Origin: Corbicula japonica
Taxonomy: Eukaryota > Mollusca > Bivalvia > Venerida > Cyrenidae
DNA: 64,000 nucleotides
Direction: 5' to 3'
Assembly (NCBI GenBank): GCA_038501625.1
Contig: JAZAYU010001101.1
Coordinates: forward strand, 24,080 to 88,079
This document shows, piece after piece, positions 47,108-57,132 of this stretch; position 1 is the first letter of the stretch, and each line of letters starts with the position of its first letter. A program made the position numbers and the translations under genes. A model generated the notes under the pieces. That model did no database searches. It saw nothing but the letters and a program-made list of their open reading frames with translations, and had not been told where the DNA came from.

Positions 47108-47745
47108 GGGGCAGCATTTGGTGCTGACATGTTACCGTGCCTGGCTGTCTGCAAGAAGCCACACAAACCGCGTCAGCATTTGATGCTGACATATGTCAAT
47201 GCCTGGCTGTCTGCATGAAGCCCGATAACCGCGGTAGCATTTGATGCTGACCACGTGTCAATGTCTGACAGTCTGCATGAAGCCCGATAACCGCGGTAGC
47301 ATTTGATGCTGACATATGTCAATGTTTGGCTGTCTGCATAAAGCCGCAAAAAACGCGGCAGCATTTGATGCTGACATATGTCAATGTCTGGCTGTCTGCA
47401 TGAAGCCCGATAACCGCGGTAGGATTTGATGCTGACATATGTCAATGTCTGGCTGTCTGCATAAAGCAACAAAAACCGCGACAGCATTTGATGCTGACAT
47501 GTGTCAATGTATGGCTGTCTGCATGAAGCCTGATAACCGCGGCTTCATTTGATGCTGACATGTGTCAATGTCTGGCTGTCTGCATGAAGCCCGATTTTAT
47601 TCAAATTTGATGCTGACATGTGTCAATGTCTGGCTGTCTGCATGAAACCCGATAATCGCGGCTTCATTTGATGCTGACATGTGTCAATGCCTGACTGTCT
47701 GCATGAAGCCCGATTTAATTTAAATTTGATGCTGACATGTGTCAA
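47108..47745. repeat. About 61-bp minisatellite, ten copies
   Basis: The unit runs GCATTTGATGCTGACATATG, TCAATGTCTGGCTGTCTGCA, TGAAGCCCGATAACCGCGGT. It contains the palindrome TGACATATGTCA (or TGACATGTGTCA) and often CCGCGG. Two late copies replace the CCGCGG segment by TTTTATTCAAA-like sequence. The 104-codon minus ORF is array translation. Confidence 0.9.
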
Positions 47746-48282
47746 AAAATATAAAAGAGACACAATTTAAAATTTAATTTCATAGGGGATTTAACATTTT
47801 TTAACTTGACATGTTTGCTCAAGAATGATAATGTCGATATCTATAGAAATAGCGTTGCAAGGAAACAATAATTATAGTAATCATAGTTTCAACCATAGCT
47901 TATGTCAAAGAGTTGGAAAAATGTAGGTCAATGTCTGATCGCACACCGATACTCTGGTAACTCATTTCGATGTTTAATTGACTGTTTAGAAGATACAGAA
48001 GGAATTGTCTATTGAAGATCATGTCAATCATACACGTACTAAGTCAGACAACTAGGTCCAGTGAAAGGAGATTGTGCTGTTGTTAGTGCGTGTATCTCTT
48101 TACTGAATTGTCCATTATGTTGCAACTTACTGTCTTTTTTTATTTAAACAACTAAAACACAGTCAACGCTTGTTTTAAAATAAAACACTCCCTTTACTAT
48201 ATCATTAAACATATAATAAATCATACTCATTGGACATTAAAGCACGATTGGCATATGTTTTAAGTGGTATGTGACCAAATAA
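47746..48282. other. No recognisable feature
   Basis: AT-rich. Nothing supported. Confidence 0.45.
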
Positions 48283-48615
48283 ATCACGTCTCACACTAGC
48301 AATAGGTTCTAGCCATACAAGGCCACGAATGGTTAATCACGTGTCACACTACTAATGGGTTCTAGAGCATACTAAGCCACGAACGGTTAAATACGAGTCA
48401 CACTAGCAAAATGTTCTAGCCATAGAAAGCCGCGAACGGTTAATCACGTGTCAAACTAGCAATAGGTTCTAGCCATACTAAGCCACGTGTCACACTAGCA
48501 ATTATAGGTTCAAGCCATACTTGGCCACGAACGGTTAAATACGTGTCACACAAGAAATAGGTTCTAGCCATACTAAGCCATGAACTGTTAATCACGTGTC
48601 ACACTAGCAAAATGT
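48283..48615. repeat. About 53-bp minisatellite, six to seven copies
   Basis: The unit runs GGTTAATCACGTGTCACACT, AGCAATAGGTTCTAGCCATA, CTAAGCCACGAAC. Most copies carry a CACGTG E-box palindrome. It is directly joined at 48616 to module B. Confidence 0.85.
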
Positions 48616-48715
48616 TCTAAAAAAGTAATATATGCATATCAGGAATCGCCACACTAAAAAACGCAGCCTCCACACGCAGCGAAAAAGAAGAGAGGAAGAG
48701 AGATAGCATGTTTTA
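48616..48715 (-). mobile_element. Dispersed module B, copy 3 (reversed)
   Basis: On the minus strand it reads CTCTCTTCCTCTCTTC, GTGTGGAGGCTGCG, TGGCGATTCCTGATATGCAT, then TTACTTTTTT, matching 34985-35109. The T-tract end again touches a tandem array. Confidence 0.6.
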
Positions 48716-49120
48716 TATAAGTATGTCAATTCAAATATTAGGCAATCTAAATATTTGTTGGAGTTAAGAATGGTGTCCCAGTCCGCAAGCCAAGCGTCTT
48801 AAATATTTGCTTCGATACGACAAGGACGAGGGCGGGGCTTCAAGTATGCATGTGCAGTTCGCTAAATGTTGATGGATACCAGCACAATACCGCCGAATGT
48901 TTTATGCTTGTATACGACAGTCAAAAAGCGGAGTTTCTGTTAAAGCATGCGCAGTGTTTTTTAAGCTTTACTGATATATACATTGTACACATAATTTTAC
49001 AGAAGAGATATATACCACGTAATTATAATTAAATTTGTTTATGTAAATTATAAGATAATGATAAATAACGATGAAATTAAGATGAAAACTGGATGTAAAC
49101 AAGCAAATTCGTTTAATTTA
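48716..49120. other. No recognisable feature
   Basis: No supported gene. A 60-codon frame at 48850 is unrecognised. Confidence 0.4.
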
Positions 49121-50395
49121 TATCCCCCGTCGAGTACTGGTTATTTCTAACACACCAACTGGAGGAGTAAGGCTTTGCTTTTATAAAGGTGCATAAGTTA
49201 TCAAAGGGCTCAAGTCTGTGTTAAAAGGTCTGACAGGAACAAGACGACGATGGTTCCCAGAAAGTTTCGTTTAAATCCATCCAGCTGTTGCAGGGCAACA
49301 GCACGGAAACGAATACTGCTGAATATGCATAATGCATAAGTTATCAAAGGGCCATAACTCTGTGTTAAAGGGTCTGACCGGAACAAGACGACGATATGCG
49401 CACCTCCTCTTGGTACAGATGGTTCACAAAAGGTTTCGTTGAAATCCATCCAGCTGTTGCAGAGAAACAGCGCGGAAACGAAAAGTGCTGTATATGCATA
49501 TTGCATAAGTTATCGAAGGGCCATAACTCTGTGTTAAAGGGTCTGACCGGAACAGGACGACGGCATGCGCATCTCCTCTTTGTATTGATGGTTCCCATAA
49601 AGTTTCGTTGAAATCAATCTAGCTGTTGCAGAGAAATAGCGCGGAAACGAATACTGCTCTATATGAATAATGCATAAGTTATCAAAGTCCATAACTCTGT
49701 GTTAAAGGGCCTGACCGTAATAAGACGACGATATGCACATCTCCTTTTGGTATTGATGTTTCCCAGAGAGCTTCATTGAAATTCATACAGCTGTTGCAGA
49801 GAAATAGCGCGGAAACTAATACTGTTCTATATACATAATGCATTAGTTATCAAAGGGCCATAACTCTGTGTTAAAGGTCTGACCGGAACAAGACGACGAT
49901 ATGCGCATCTCCTCTTGGTATTGATGGTTCCCAGGAAGTTTCATTGAAATCCACACAGCTGTTGCAGAGAAATAGCGCGGACATGAATACTGCTCTATAT
50001 GCACAATGCATAAGTTATCAACAGGCCACAACTCTGTGTTTAATGGTCTGATCGAAACAAGACGACGATATGCGCGTCTCCTTTTCGTATTGATGCTTTC
50101 CCGAAAGTTTCATTGAAATCCATTCAGTAGTTGCTGAGAAATAGCGCGGAAACAAATACAATGTACTGCTCTATATGCATAATGCATAGGTTATGAAAGG
50201 GCCATAACTCTGTGTTTAATGGTCTTACCGGAACAAGACGACGATATGCGCATCTCCTCTTGGTACTGATGGTTCCCACAAAGTTTTGTTGAAATCCATC
50301 CAGTGATTGCGCAGAAATAGCGCGGAAACGAAATTCGGACGGACGACGTGACGGACAACGCCAAAACAATACACCCTCCCGATCGGCGGGGGATA
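49121..50395. mobile_element. TIR element carrying a 168-bp tandem array
   Basis: The ends are TATCCCCCGTCGA and, in reverse complement at the right, TATCCCCCGCCGA. Between them lie seven units of about 168 bp (49191-50335; GCATAAGTTATCAAAGGGCC, ATAACTCTGTGTTAAAGG, TCTGACCGGAACAAGACGAC, ATCCAGCTGTTGCAGAGAAA, TAGCGCGGAAACGA). The first copy lacks about 25 bp. The right end has GACGGACGACGTGACGGACA before the TIR. Overlapping ORFs on both strands are array translation. The TSD may be TA but is ambiguous within the TIR. A fragment of the same family lies at 536-620. Confidence 0.65.
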
Positions 50396-50739
50396 ATAAT
50401 TCAAGATTGTACTTTGAATTCGAAAAGCTTTAAGTATTGAACGGTGCGAATAAGTGTTGAACACAACACTAACGTATTAAAAGTGCATGGAGTCTAAAAT
50501 CACATAACACGATTTCATATAGGAAGGGTTATCTAGGCGTTCATTATAATATTAGTTTTTTTAACCGTAAGGAAGTGTACAAGCTCGTGTGGAATTGCAC
50601 AATATCAGTACATATTACTTTACATGAATATTAATCATTTGGTTTGTTTAATGGAAGATGACACAGTTAATTCAATTTTTTACCTGTCCGATATAGAGAC
50701 CATTCGAAACCATTTACACCATTGATTTACTTTTTTTTC
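50396..50739. other. No recognisable feature
   Basis: AT-rich sequence. Nothing supported. Confidence 0.4.
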
Positions 50740-50975
50740 AAATGACAATCTGCGAGACAAACGAACGATAGCAAGGTTCAGCCGTAAGCCGATACGACCA
50801 GCTGTATCTATCCGAAAATACGATAATCTACGAGGTTAACCGCTAGGCCGATATAACAAGCTGTATTCCAAAAACGATCACCCGATGGGAACAACAGCAG
50901 AGCTCATTTACCCAGCTGTATCGATACGTTTAATTATCCCCGAGGTTCAGCCTTAGACTCATATCGTAAGCATTT
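50740..50975. repeat. Degenerate tandem repeat, about 70-80 bp, family 1, second locus
   Basis: Motifs CGAGGTTCAGCC, TAAGCCGATA, CCCAGCTGTATCGATAC and ATAATC recur three times. Similar to 43985-44400. Confidence 0.5.
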
Positions 50976-51284
50976 ATCTAGTGTTAATACAAATTTGAAT
51001 ATCATTCTCCCTCAGACATTAGAGTTGTTATTTTATCGCAAACCTATTGTGCTTTATGACGCAGTTATTGAATCGAAGTTTGATGTTCAAGTTTCAAGTT
51101 ACAACGATCTTATACAAACTTTGAATGAACGATTCAATTTTGATTACATGTCTTTTATTCAAATCAATGAGTTGTTTTGTAAAATAATTTCAATAAACTC
51201 TGCTTTAAAATAGATCGCAACTTAAATCATTTATTAACATTTAAAAATCATTGACTGCTCTATACATTGTCGATATTTCGATTT
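50976..51284. other. Unrecognised short frame
   Basis: A 72-codon plus frame (50995-51213) translates to a mixed, non-repetitive sequence. It has no recognisable domain or splice context. Confidence 0.3.
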
Positions 51285-52005
51285 TACTAGTTTCAAGTTT
51301 CAAATTTATTGGCAATATCGGCAAATTGTTGCCTTTGGCCATTTACAACATCATAAATATGGCAAAGACAAGATACAGTTTACAAATAGTAAACATGGCA
51401 TATTCAACATACAATACAAGAGTACATGCAGACAGTATACACGAAACAACAAAAAAATAAGAAACAGTTATACCTGTAGGGTAAGTGATCGCAAATTGAA
51501 TACACCATCAAACATTTACTATTCTTAATGGTTACATATACAATGTAATAATACATACATGCAGGTAGCATACAAGACAAGAAAAAAAGTTATATCTGAA
51601 GGGTAATTGATCTCAAATTGAATGCATCCTTCAAAAATTTACTAATTTTAATTATTACATTTTTACGTTTAGAAGACATAAGATATGTGAATTTTGACAA
51701 TGAAGGCCATGAACAGTTCCCAAGATGTTCATTTCTAATCACTGAATAATATGGACAGCACAGTAAAAATGATATTCCGATTCAACAGCGGTTTGATTAC
51801 ACAATTTACATTTACGATTTTCTCTTAAAATGTTGTTATATCTACCAGTTTCAATCTCCAGATTATGGGAACTCAATCTAAATTGTGTATAAAGTTTTCT
51901 TAATTTATCTGACTTCAAAATACATAAGTAGTCTTCGAATATAAATGTAGTTTTAAATTTGCTGTGATATAAATTAGATGAATTGTAAGTGATCCAAATT
52001 ATATA
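51285..52005 (-). pseudogene. LINE 3' end fragment (C-terminal ORF2 and 3' UTR)
   Basis: On the minus strand, from about 52000 to 51590, a broken frame encodes KLRKLYTQFRLSSHNLEIET, GRYNNILRENRKCKLCN and then EYHFYC. After a one-base frame change near 51745 it continues PYYSVIRNEHLGNCSWPSLS and ends FLKDAFNLRSI before a TAA at 51590. The C-x2-C-(x)n-H-x3-C pattern with GRY.NI.RENR is typical of the C terminus of animal jockey/CR1-like LINE proteins. The 3' UTR ends near 51285 with AATAAA and a TTGAAACTTGAAAC tail. The fragment is 5'-truncated and belongs to a different lineage from the 5-11 kb LINE. Confidence 0.7.
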
Positions 52006-52974
52006 ATCACAACAGGTGAATTAGTTGCCTCACGGCCTTAAAAATAAAACACACAACTTAAACTGTACCTTGATTCATTAGTATTTCATTGATGTCTGTG
52101 CGTGTGTTTTGGGGGGCGGGGGGGGGGGGGGGTGAGAAGAGGCAGAACTGGGGATGGAGATGTATTACATTTCTTCAGTACAAAATATAGCCAATTTTGG
52201 CAATGTTAACTTGTTTTCTTGATTTGAGTACATTATCGGTTAACGAAACAGTCTAAAGACTTGTTCTTTGAAATCTATGGTGGCATAAACCTGCCGCCAC
52301 TTACTTTTGAGGTTTCATGAAAACTTCACAAAAGCATATGGTTTTCACGTTAAAAAACATTAAGGATTTTATGAAAACAGTAAATTTTCACAAAGGCAAC
52401 ATACATATCTTTATCACTTATTTCTGATAAAAATCGCTTCTGTATTTTTCACTGATTGTATAACAACTTGAAATATAATACTATAATACCTGAATGTATT
52501 ACATAAATAAGTTGCTAGATGCGTCTCATATCGATGGAGGAAATTGCAGAAGAATCACATCCCTATCCGGATGATGTGTACGAAGATATACTCCTTAAAT
52601 AAGAATCCTTTAATAAAAGTTGAACTATTGCACATATTTAAACATAAATATAGCCCCTGCACATTTGTTTAAGAAACACTGTGTTTAGCATGTATTTTAC
52701 ACACTACCTTGTTAAAAAAGACATATGGTTTAAAATCTATTCAAATTTCTGTAATCAATATTTATCTCGATATATTCAGGTTGTTATAATTTGACATTAT
52801 GTTTTTGTTTGAACATAATGCAGCATTTTTTTATATATAACATCCCAGCTGTCGCAAATTCACAACATAACAGTTCAGACAAGTTTTTAGTTCGGTATAG
52901 ATGCAAGTAGTCCTGAAATTTCAACTATATGTCATATTTTTCTCATTGTAAGAGCCTGTGGCGGCCAAAAGAAG
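52006..52974. other. No recognisable gene; poly-G tract at 52110-52132
   Basis: AT-rich, with one run GGGGGGCGGGG followed by about ten G. Nothing else supported. Confidence 0.45.
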
Positions 52975-53650
52975 TCTCCGCGTACATATAGTCAGTACTG
53001 TTAACAATAAATAATTGGTTTCTGGTGTCACGCAATGATTACGTTTTTAGTGTTATCCGATAAACTTTTTGGGGGCTGTCCAGGTTAGCTCAATTGGTAT
53101 CGTAATTGGCATTGCATTGCTAGGCGCTGTCGCCGTGCGGGTTCGCTCCCCTGTAGGGACAATATCATTTGAAATTTACAGTAGCTTTATTAGTGCAGTG
53201 TGACGGGCTCCCCGTACAAGGGCTCCCCGTACATATAGTCATTACTGTTAGCAGTAAAAAATCGGTTTCCGGTGTCATGCAGTGAGGATTACGTTAATCA
53301 GTGTTATCCGATCAACCATTTTTAGGATTGTCCTGGTTAGCTAAATTGCTAGGCTAAGCGTATTTGGCATTGCATGGCTAGACGCTGTCGCCGCATGGGT
53401 TCGCTCCCTATAGGGCAATATCATTTGAAATTTACAGTAGCGATATGTGTGCAGTGTGGTAGCCGTAAATGGTCTCCCCGTACGTATAGTCAGTACTGTT
53501 ATCAGTAAAAATCGGCTTAAGGTATCATGCAGAAATGATTACGTTTATCAGGGTTATCCGATGAACATTTTTGGGGGTTCTCCCAATCGGTAGCGTATTT
53601 GAGATTGCATTGCTAGGCGCTGTCGCTTCCCGGTAGGGGCAATTTGATTC
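52975..53650 (+). repeat. Tandem triplet of a 250-bp tRNA-like unit
   Basis: Three units start at about 52975, 53223 and 53473 (TCCCCGTACATATAGTCAGT). Each continues TACTGTTA.CAGTAA, TTATCCGAT.AAC, then a tRNA-like part. A-box-like TTAGCTCAATTGG is at 53085-53097 in unit 1 and weaker at 53337 in unit 2. B-box-like GGGTTCGCTCC is at 53139 and 53398. Unit 3 has lost the B box by a small deletion. Units end CAATATCATTTGAAATTTAC. A solo copy is at 26860-27062. They lie immediately 5' of the CXorf38-like gene. Confidence 0.7.
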
Positions 53651-53765
53651 CATATTAAAAATCTGAAAACAAACTTTGGTTAAAGAGTTGAATGTATTGC
53701 ATTTCAATTGTAGGTTTCGGTTAACTGTATTCAGCGTTACATTTAACAAATGTAAAATAGAAGCC

Positions 53766-54323
53766 ATGGCAACTGCACTCGATCCAGCATTGACAAAGAA
53801 AACATTTAACAACTGGATCAAAGGAGCCTTAGCGGTTCTTTTTACGAGAGACGGTTTGACAGAGTTTGTTAAAGGCGAGATCTCTGACTTCCAGAGAGAC
53901 TTGCTACAAACCATCTTCACAAAGAACGGCATCCCGTTAGGTACAACATGCAGTTCTTGTACGACAGCGAATATGTTGAAATGTCCAACACAAGAGTTTT
54001 GTGACAAGAGAGGAAAATGTAAAATACATGATCCAAACATACCGAATAAAAACCCTAACCAGAAGTGTCCAAACAACATTTGCCACAATATAAAGGATGC
54101 CCTACTCAAACACCATAGATTCCAAGGACCTACCTGGCAAATCACAGATGCTACGAGATGGTGCTCAGATGCCTTCCAGATCGCAAAGTGTTACTTACCT
54201 CCCAAAGGGTATGATAACAAGAATTCCTTTGACGAGGTCGACTTCAATGGTACATTGGGAGTCATAATTAACAACACGAGGTTCCAGAATCAAATGACGA
54301 CACAGATGAATAGTTGTTCTAAG
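53766..54323 (+). CDS. CXorf38/DZIP3-like (HEPN-like) protein, exon 1
   Basis: Encodes residues 1-186. I chose the ATG at 53766 because MATALDPALTKKTFNNWIKG begins the conserved region. An in-frame ATG at 53676 adds 30 residues that look like translated UTR, and a possible acceptor (TTGTAG) lies at 53713. Seen: WIKGALAVLFTRDGLTEFV (17-35), EISDFQRDLL (38-47), a Cys cluster C62, C65, C73, C79, C85, C101, C106 that may bind zinc, GPTW (121-124), WCSDAFQIAKCYLPP (132-146) and DFNGTLGVIINN (159-170). This order is that of CXorf38-like/DZIP3-type HEPN proteins, an expanded family in bivalves thought to act in innate immunity. That role is family inference. The exon ends AAG/GTAAAT, phase 0. It could be one member of a local family or a pseudogene, since the 3' part is missing. 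Confidence 0.72.
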
Positions 54324-54634
54324 GTAAATTTTGCATAACTAGTCCGGATAACCATTGTGGAAAATTTGTATTTTAACGAATCTTTGTAACCAAATATATA
54401 GATCTCGTTAAACTGAGACCGAAGATACATAGTAACAAATATCTGACTATGGTTTATAAAAACAACATTTTATCAGTGTTAATGTATGATTTGTCGAGGA
54501 TATTTGATTTTGAATAACATACCGGTATCATTTAACCCTTAAATTCTAAATAATTAAAAAGTCATAATCTTAAATTAAAGTGAACATCGTTAAGAGCAGC
54601 AAACATATACAATGATAGACAATTAATTCAACAG

Positions 54635-54796
54635 GTTCGAGATATGATTAATGAAAAGATCCGTCACTCAGCAAGTTACGAGCTGTCGGACATACAACTT
54701 GCTCGGTGCATAGATGCCCTCCGAGACCTGCTTCGGGACTCGAAGTTCCTTCTTAATGACCAGCACGCTCAAGTTGCCGTCAACAAGCTAAACCAG
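54635..54796 (+). CDS. CXorf38/DZIP3-like protein, exon 2
   Basis: The acceptor AACAG/GTTCGA and donor CCAG/GTAATG enclose 54 codons in phase 0 at both ends (residues 187-240), in frame with exon 1. It encodes VRDMINEKIRHSASYELSDI, then a helix (CIDALRDLLRDSKFLL), the second half of the HEPN-like fold. In relatives, this position carries an R-N-x3-H motif. Here the residue before N192 is Ile rather than Arg and there are four residues to H197. The HEPN nuclease-type motif therefore looks altered, if the alignment is right. The in-phase junctions support a real gene. Confidence 0.7.
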
Positions 54797-55624
54797 GTAA
54801 TGTTGGTTTCGAAATGGATTTTGATAGTCTCTGTCTGGTCCACCGCTTGTTTAAATTTCTATTGACTGGCGACATTTGCCGGTATTTGTGATCAGTTCGA
54901 TGTGTTCAGTTTGTTTTCATATGTTTTAACCGATATGGGAATTATCGCATTTTCGATTTCTTTACATGTATGATTGGTTTAAAATGTATGGCATTGTTGC
55001 TTGCTGCTACAAATTACTAAAAATACTCATATTTAATTCTGTTATTGGCGAAAGATGACGTGCAAATAGCAAAAGTGTAATAAATTGCAAGGACTAGATC
55101 ATTAAAATTTTTTTCGTTAACGTAAGATTATGACAAATAAATGTGTTGCAAGTGGTTTTCTTCACAGGTGCTTTGGAAACGGTCATTGTTTTTCTTCCAA
55201 CTTTTTATGAGTCTGATGAGTCGTCTAAAATCAATATCAGTATTTAAGGGGCTACATTTGACAAGAACATCGTTAGCGTTTTGTTGTTGTTTTTTTCAGG
55301 ATGGCTATAATTAGTGTATCCATACCGAATTTACCGTCAAAATAGCATGTTCTCTAAAGTCCGCAGTTAATCCATGTTTTTCTTTTCGCAGCAATTCAGT
55401 TTCATTAATACCCTTGTATTTTTTTAAAGAAGAAAAGTTGTTTTTCAGGTCAGATCATTTCATCAGTAATTTATTTTCGGCGATTTTACCACGTTTCATA
55501 CTTATTAGATATAAATAAGTCACACTAAACAATGTGCACTGTATACGCATTAGTTCATACTGCTGTAAGAAGTCTAAAGGCAAGATAATTGCGTATTGTT
55601 TGCTCTGCTTATGCAATGTTTGCT

Positions 55625-55668
<44 letters not shown>

Positions 55669-55710
55669 TAATAATACAACTTTATTTAATGAGAGAACTC
55701 ATGTCTACAG
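54797..55710 (+). other. Intron 2 of the CXorf38-like gene
   Basis: Intron with GT...AG boundaries. It contains the (AAT)n microsatellite at 55627-55675 close to the acceptor. No other feature seen. Confidence 0.55.
55627..55675. repeat. (AAT)n microsatellite
   Basis: About 16 AAT units with one AATGAT interruption, 36 bp upstream of the exon 3 acceptor. The polytyrosine frame on the minus strand is an artefact. Confidence 0.95.
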
Positions 55711-55978
55711 ATGCAGTCTAACACCTTGGTTATCACAGCGGGTGATATAACTAAAGTCCTGGACGAAGATATCAGTAAACGTATCAGCGAGCAGCAACGA
55801 CAAGCAATTCAGTCTATACTGGACCATTTAGCCAAGGTCCAGGAAGTATCAGTGGCAAGTTTGGGAGAGATCATAGAAGCAAGAGATACAGCGATCAAAG
55901 CCATTCAGCAGGAAGCCGAACAACAAATGAAGATTGTCAGGAAAGTTGTCGCCGAAACGGACGACGTCCTTTTCAAAG
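55711..55978 (+). CDS. CXorf38/DZIP3-like protein, exon 3 (coiled coil)
   Basis: The acceptor CTACAG/ATGCAG and donor AAAG/GTAATA enclose 89 codons plus one base (residues 241-329, phase 1 at the end). The start is phase 0, compatible with exon 2. The peptide is polar and helical (ISKRISEQQRQAIQSILDHL, then AKVQEVSVASLGEIIEARDT, AIKAIQQEAEQQMKIVRKVV), a coiled coil typical of the region after HEPN in this family. The next exon must supply two bases to complete a Gly codon; I could not identify it before 57.1 kb. Downstream lies an array, a hAT foldback and other insertions, so the gene is either split by long introns or truncated. Confidence 0.65.
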
Positions 55979-56093
55979 GTAATAGCACAATTTCGTAAAA
56001 TTAAAAACAAAAATACATTCATTATTCATGTTTCATGTAGTTTCATGTAGATTAGAGGCCAGAACATCAACAGATGTTAAGCTTATTGCTTCT

Positions 56094-56262
56094 TAGGCCC
56101 ATTTGGAATACCAGCTTTTACATGGTGGAGGAAGACCCCAGGTGCCCCTCCGGACAATTTTCAGGCCCGAGCGGGCACCTGGGTAGAACCACCGACGTTC
56201 CGCAAGCCAGCTGCAAGCTTCCTCACATGAAAGATGTTAACCCTGGTAGGTCTCGAACTCAC
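56094..56262 (-). mobile_element. Degraded tRNA-derived SINE-like repeat
   Basis: GGAGGAAGACCCCAGGTGCC, the inverted pair AGGTGCCC/GGGCACCT, and GGTCTCGAACTC (B box GAGTTCGAGACC on the minus strand) resemble a SINE body I remember as common in bivalve genomes. The tRNA head beyond the B box is lost. The open plus frame here is not supported as an exon. Confidence 0.4.
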
Positions 56263-57132
56263 ATTATATATACATATAATATTAAACCTATCTCTCCTGC
56301 ACACTGTACAGTTTATTTGCCACGGAAACTCACTCGCTGATGAAAGCAGAAATATAAGAAAACTTTAGTTAACCTTATAAACCAACTCATACATGTGCTG
56401 TTTATACAGTCGAATGTCTTTCTACGGTCGAGCGGCGGAAAAAAAAAGTAGGAAACTTCGCTTGTAACATTCTGTCATTTAATCTGCCGCACATATTCGT
56501 CCTGTTACTGTAATTACTTGAGTCAACACAAAGACCACGTAGTTAAAATCGCGACTGCTATAATGTTACAAAAAGGTGTTGATACGATCAAATGAAATTG
56601 ACATTAAAATTGTTCGAATTTTGTGAAAACAATATTTTCATCCTCGAAATCCAGCATGTTCTGTAATAAAAGCAACTGAGTGGTTGGTACTGATTAAAAG
56701 TAATATTGCCTGAGCAGAATTTTTCAATTATCATGTATGCAAACTACTTATGTTGCATCTTCAGTTGTCTCCAAAATGCCAATTTTAAACAACCATATCA
56801 ACAACATTTTGCACATAGGCCAATATGTTTTCGCCAAGTCCAATTATATGGTTTAGTTTGCTTGAATAGTGTGCGTAATATGTGATATGTGATATTTAAG
56901 ATTCACTCATCTGATTGTAAGTTTAAACCGGGGAATATGCAATTGAGAAAAAAATAACAACGGATAAGATAGATGATCGAGAATTATAAAAATATCCTCT
57001 CATTCTGGTGTCAAATTTGTATTTTCAAACAATGGTGTCCTGCATCTCGGCAATGAATTGATGAAATTTCTCGATGCTCCCTGTACATGTATCTTGTAAT
57101 ATCGGTGGTTTACTCTACAAGATGACTGCACA
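56263..57132. other. No recognisable feature
   Basis: AT-rich. Possibly intronic to the CXorf38-like gene. Confidence 0.4.

Noticed and set aside
47173..47487. 104-codon minus-strand ORF
   Set aside because: Translation of the 61-bp array.
53525..54145. 206-codon minus-strand ORF
   Set aside because: It lies opposite CXorf38-like exon 1, which has homology-like motifs and splice signals; the minus frame has none.
56094..56229. Exonised repeat as exon 4 of the CXorf38-like gene
   Set aside because: An AG acceptor and open phase-compatible frame exist, but the sequence is a SINE-like repeat ending in a stop. No support without transcripts.
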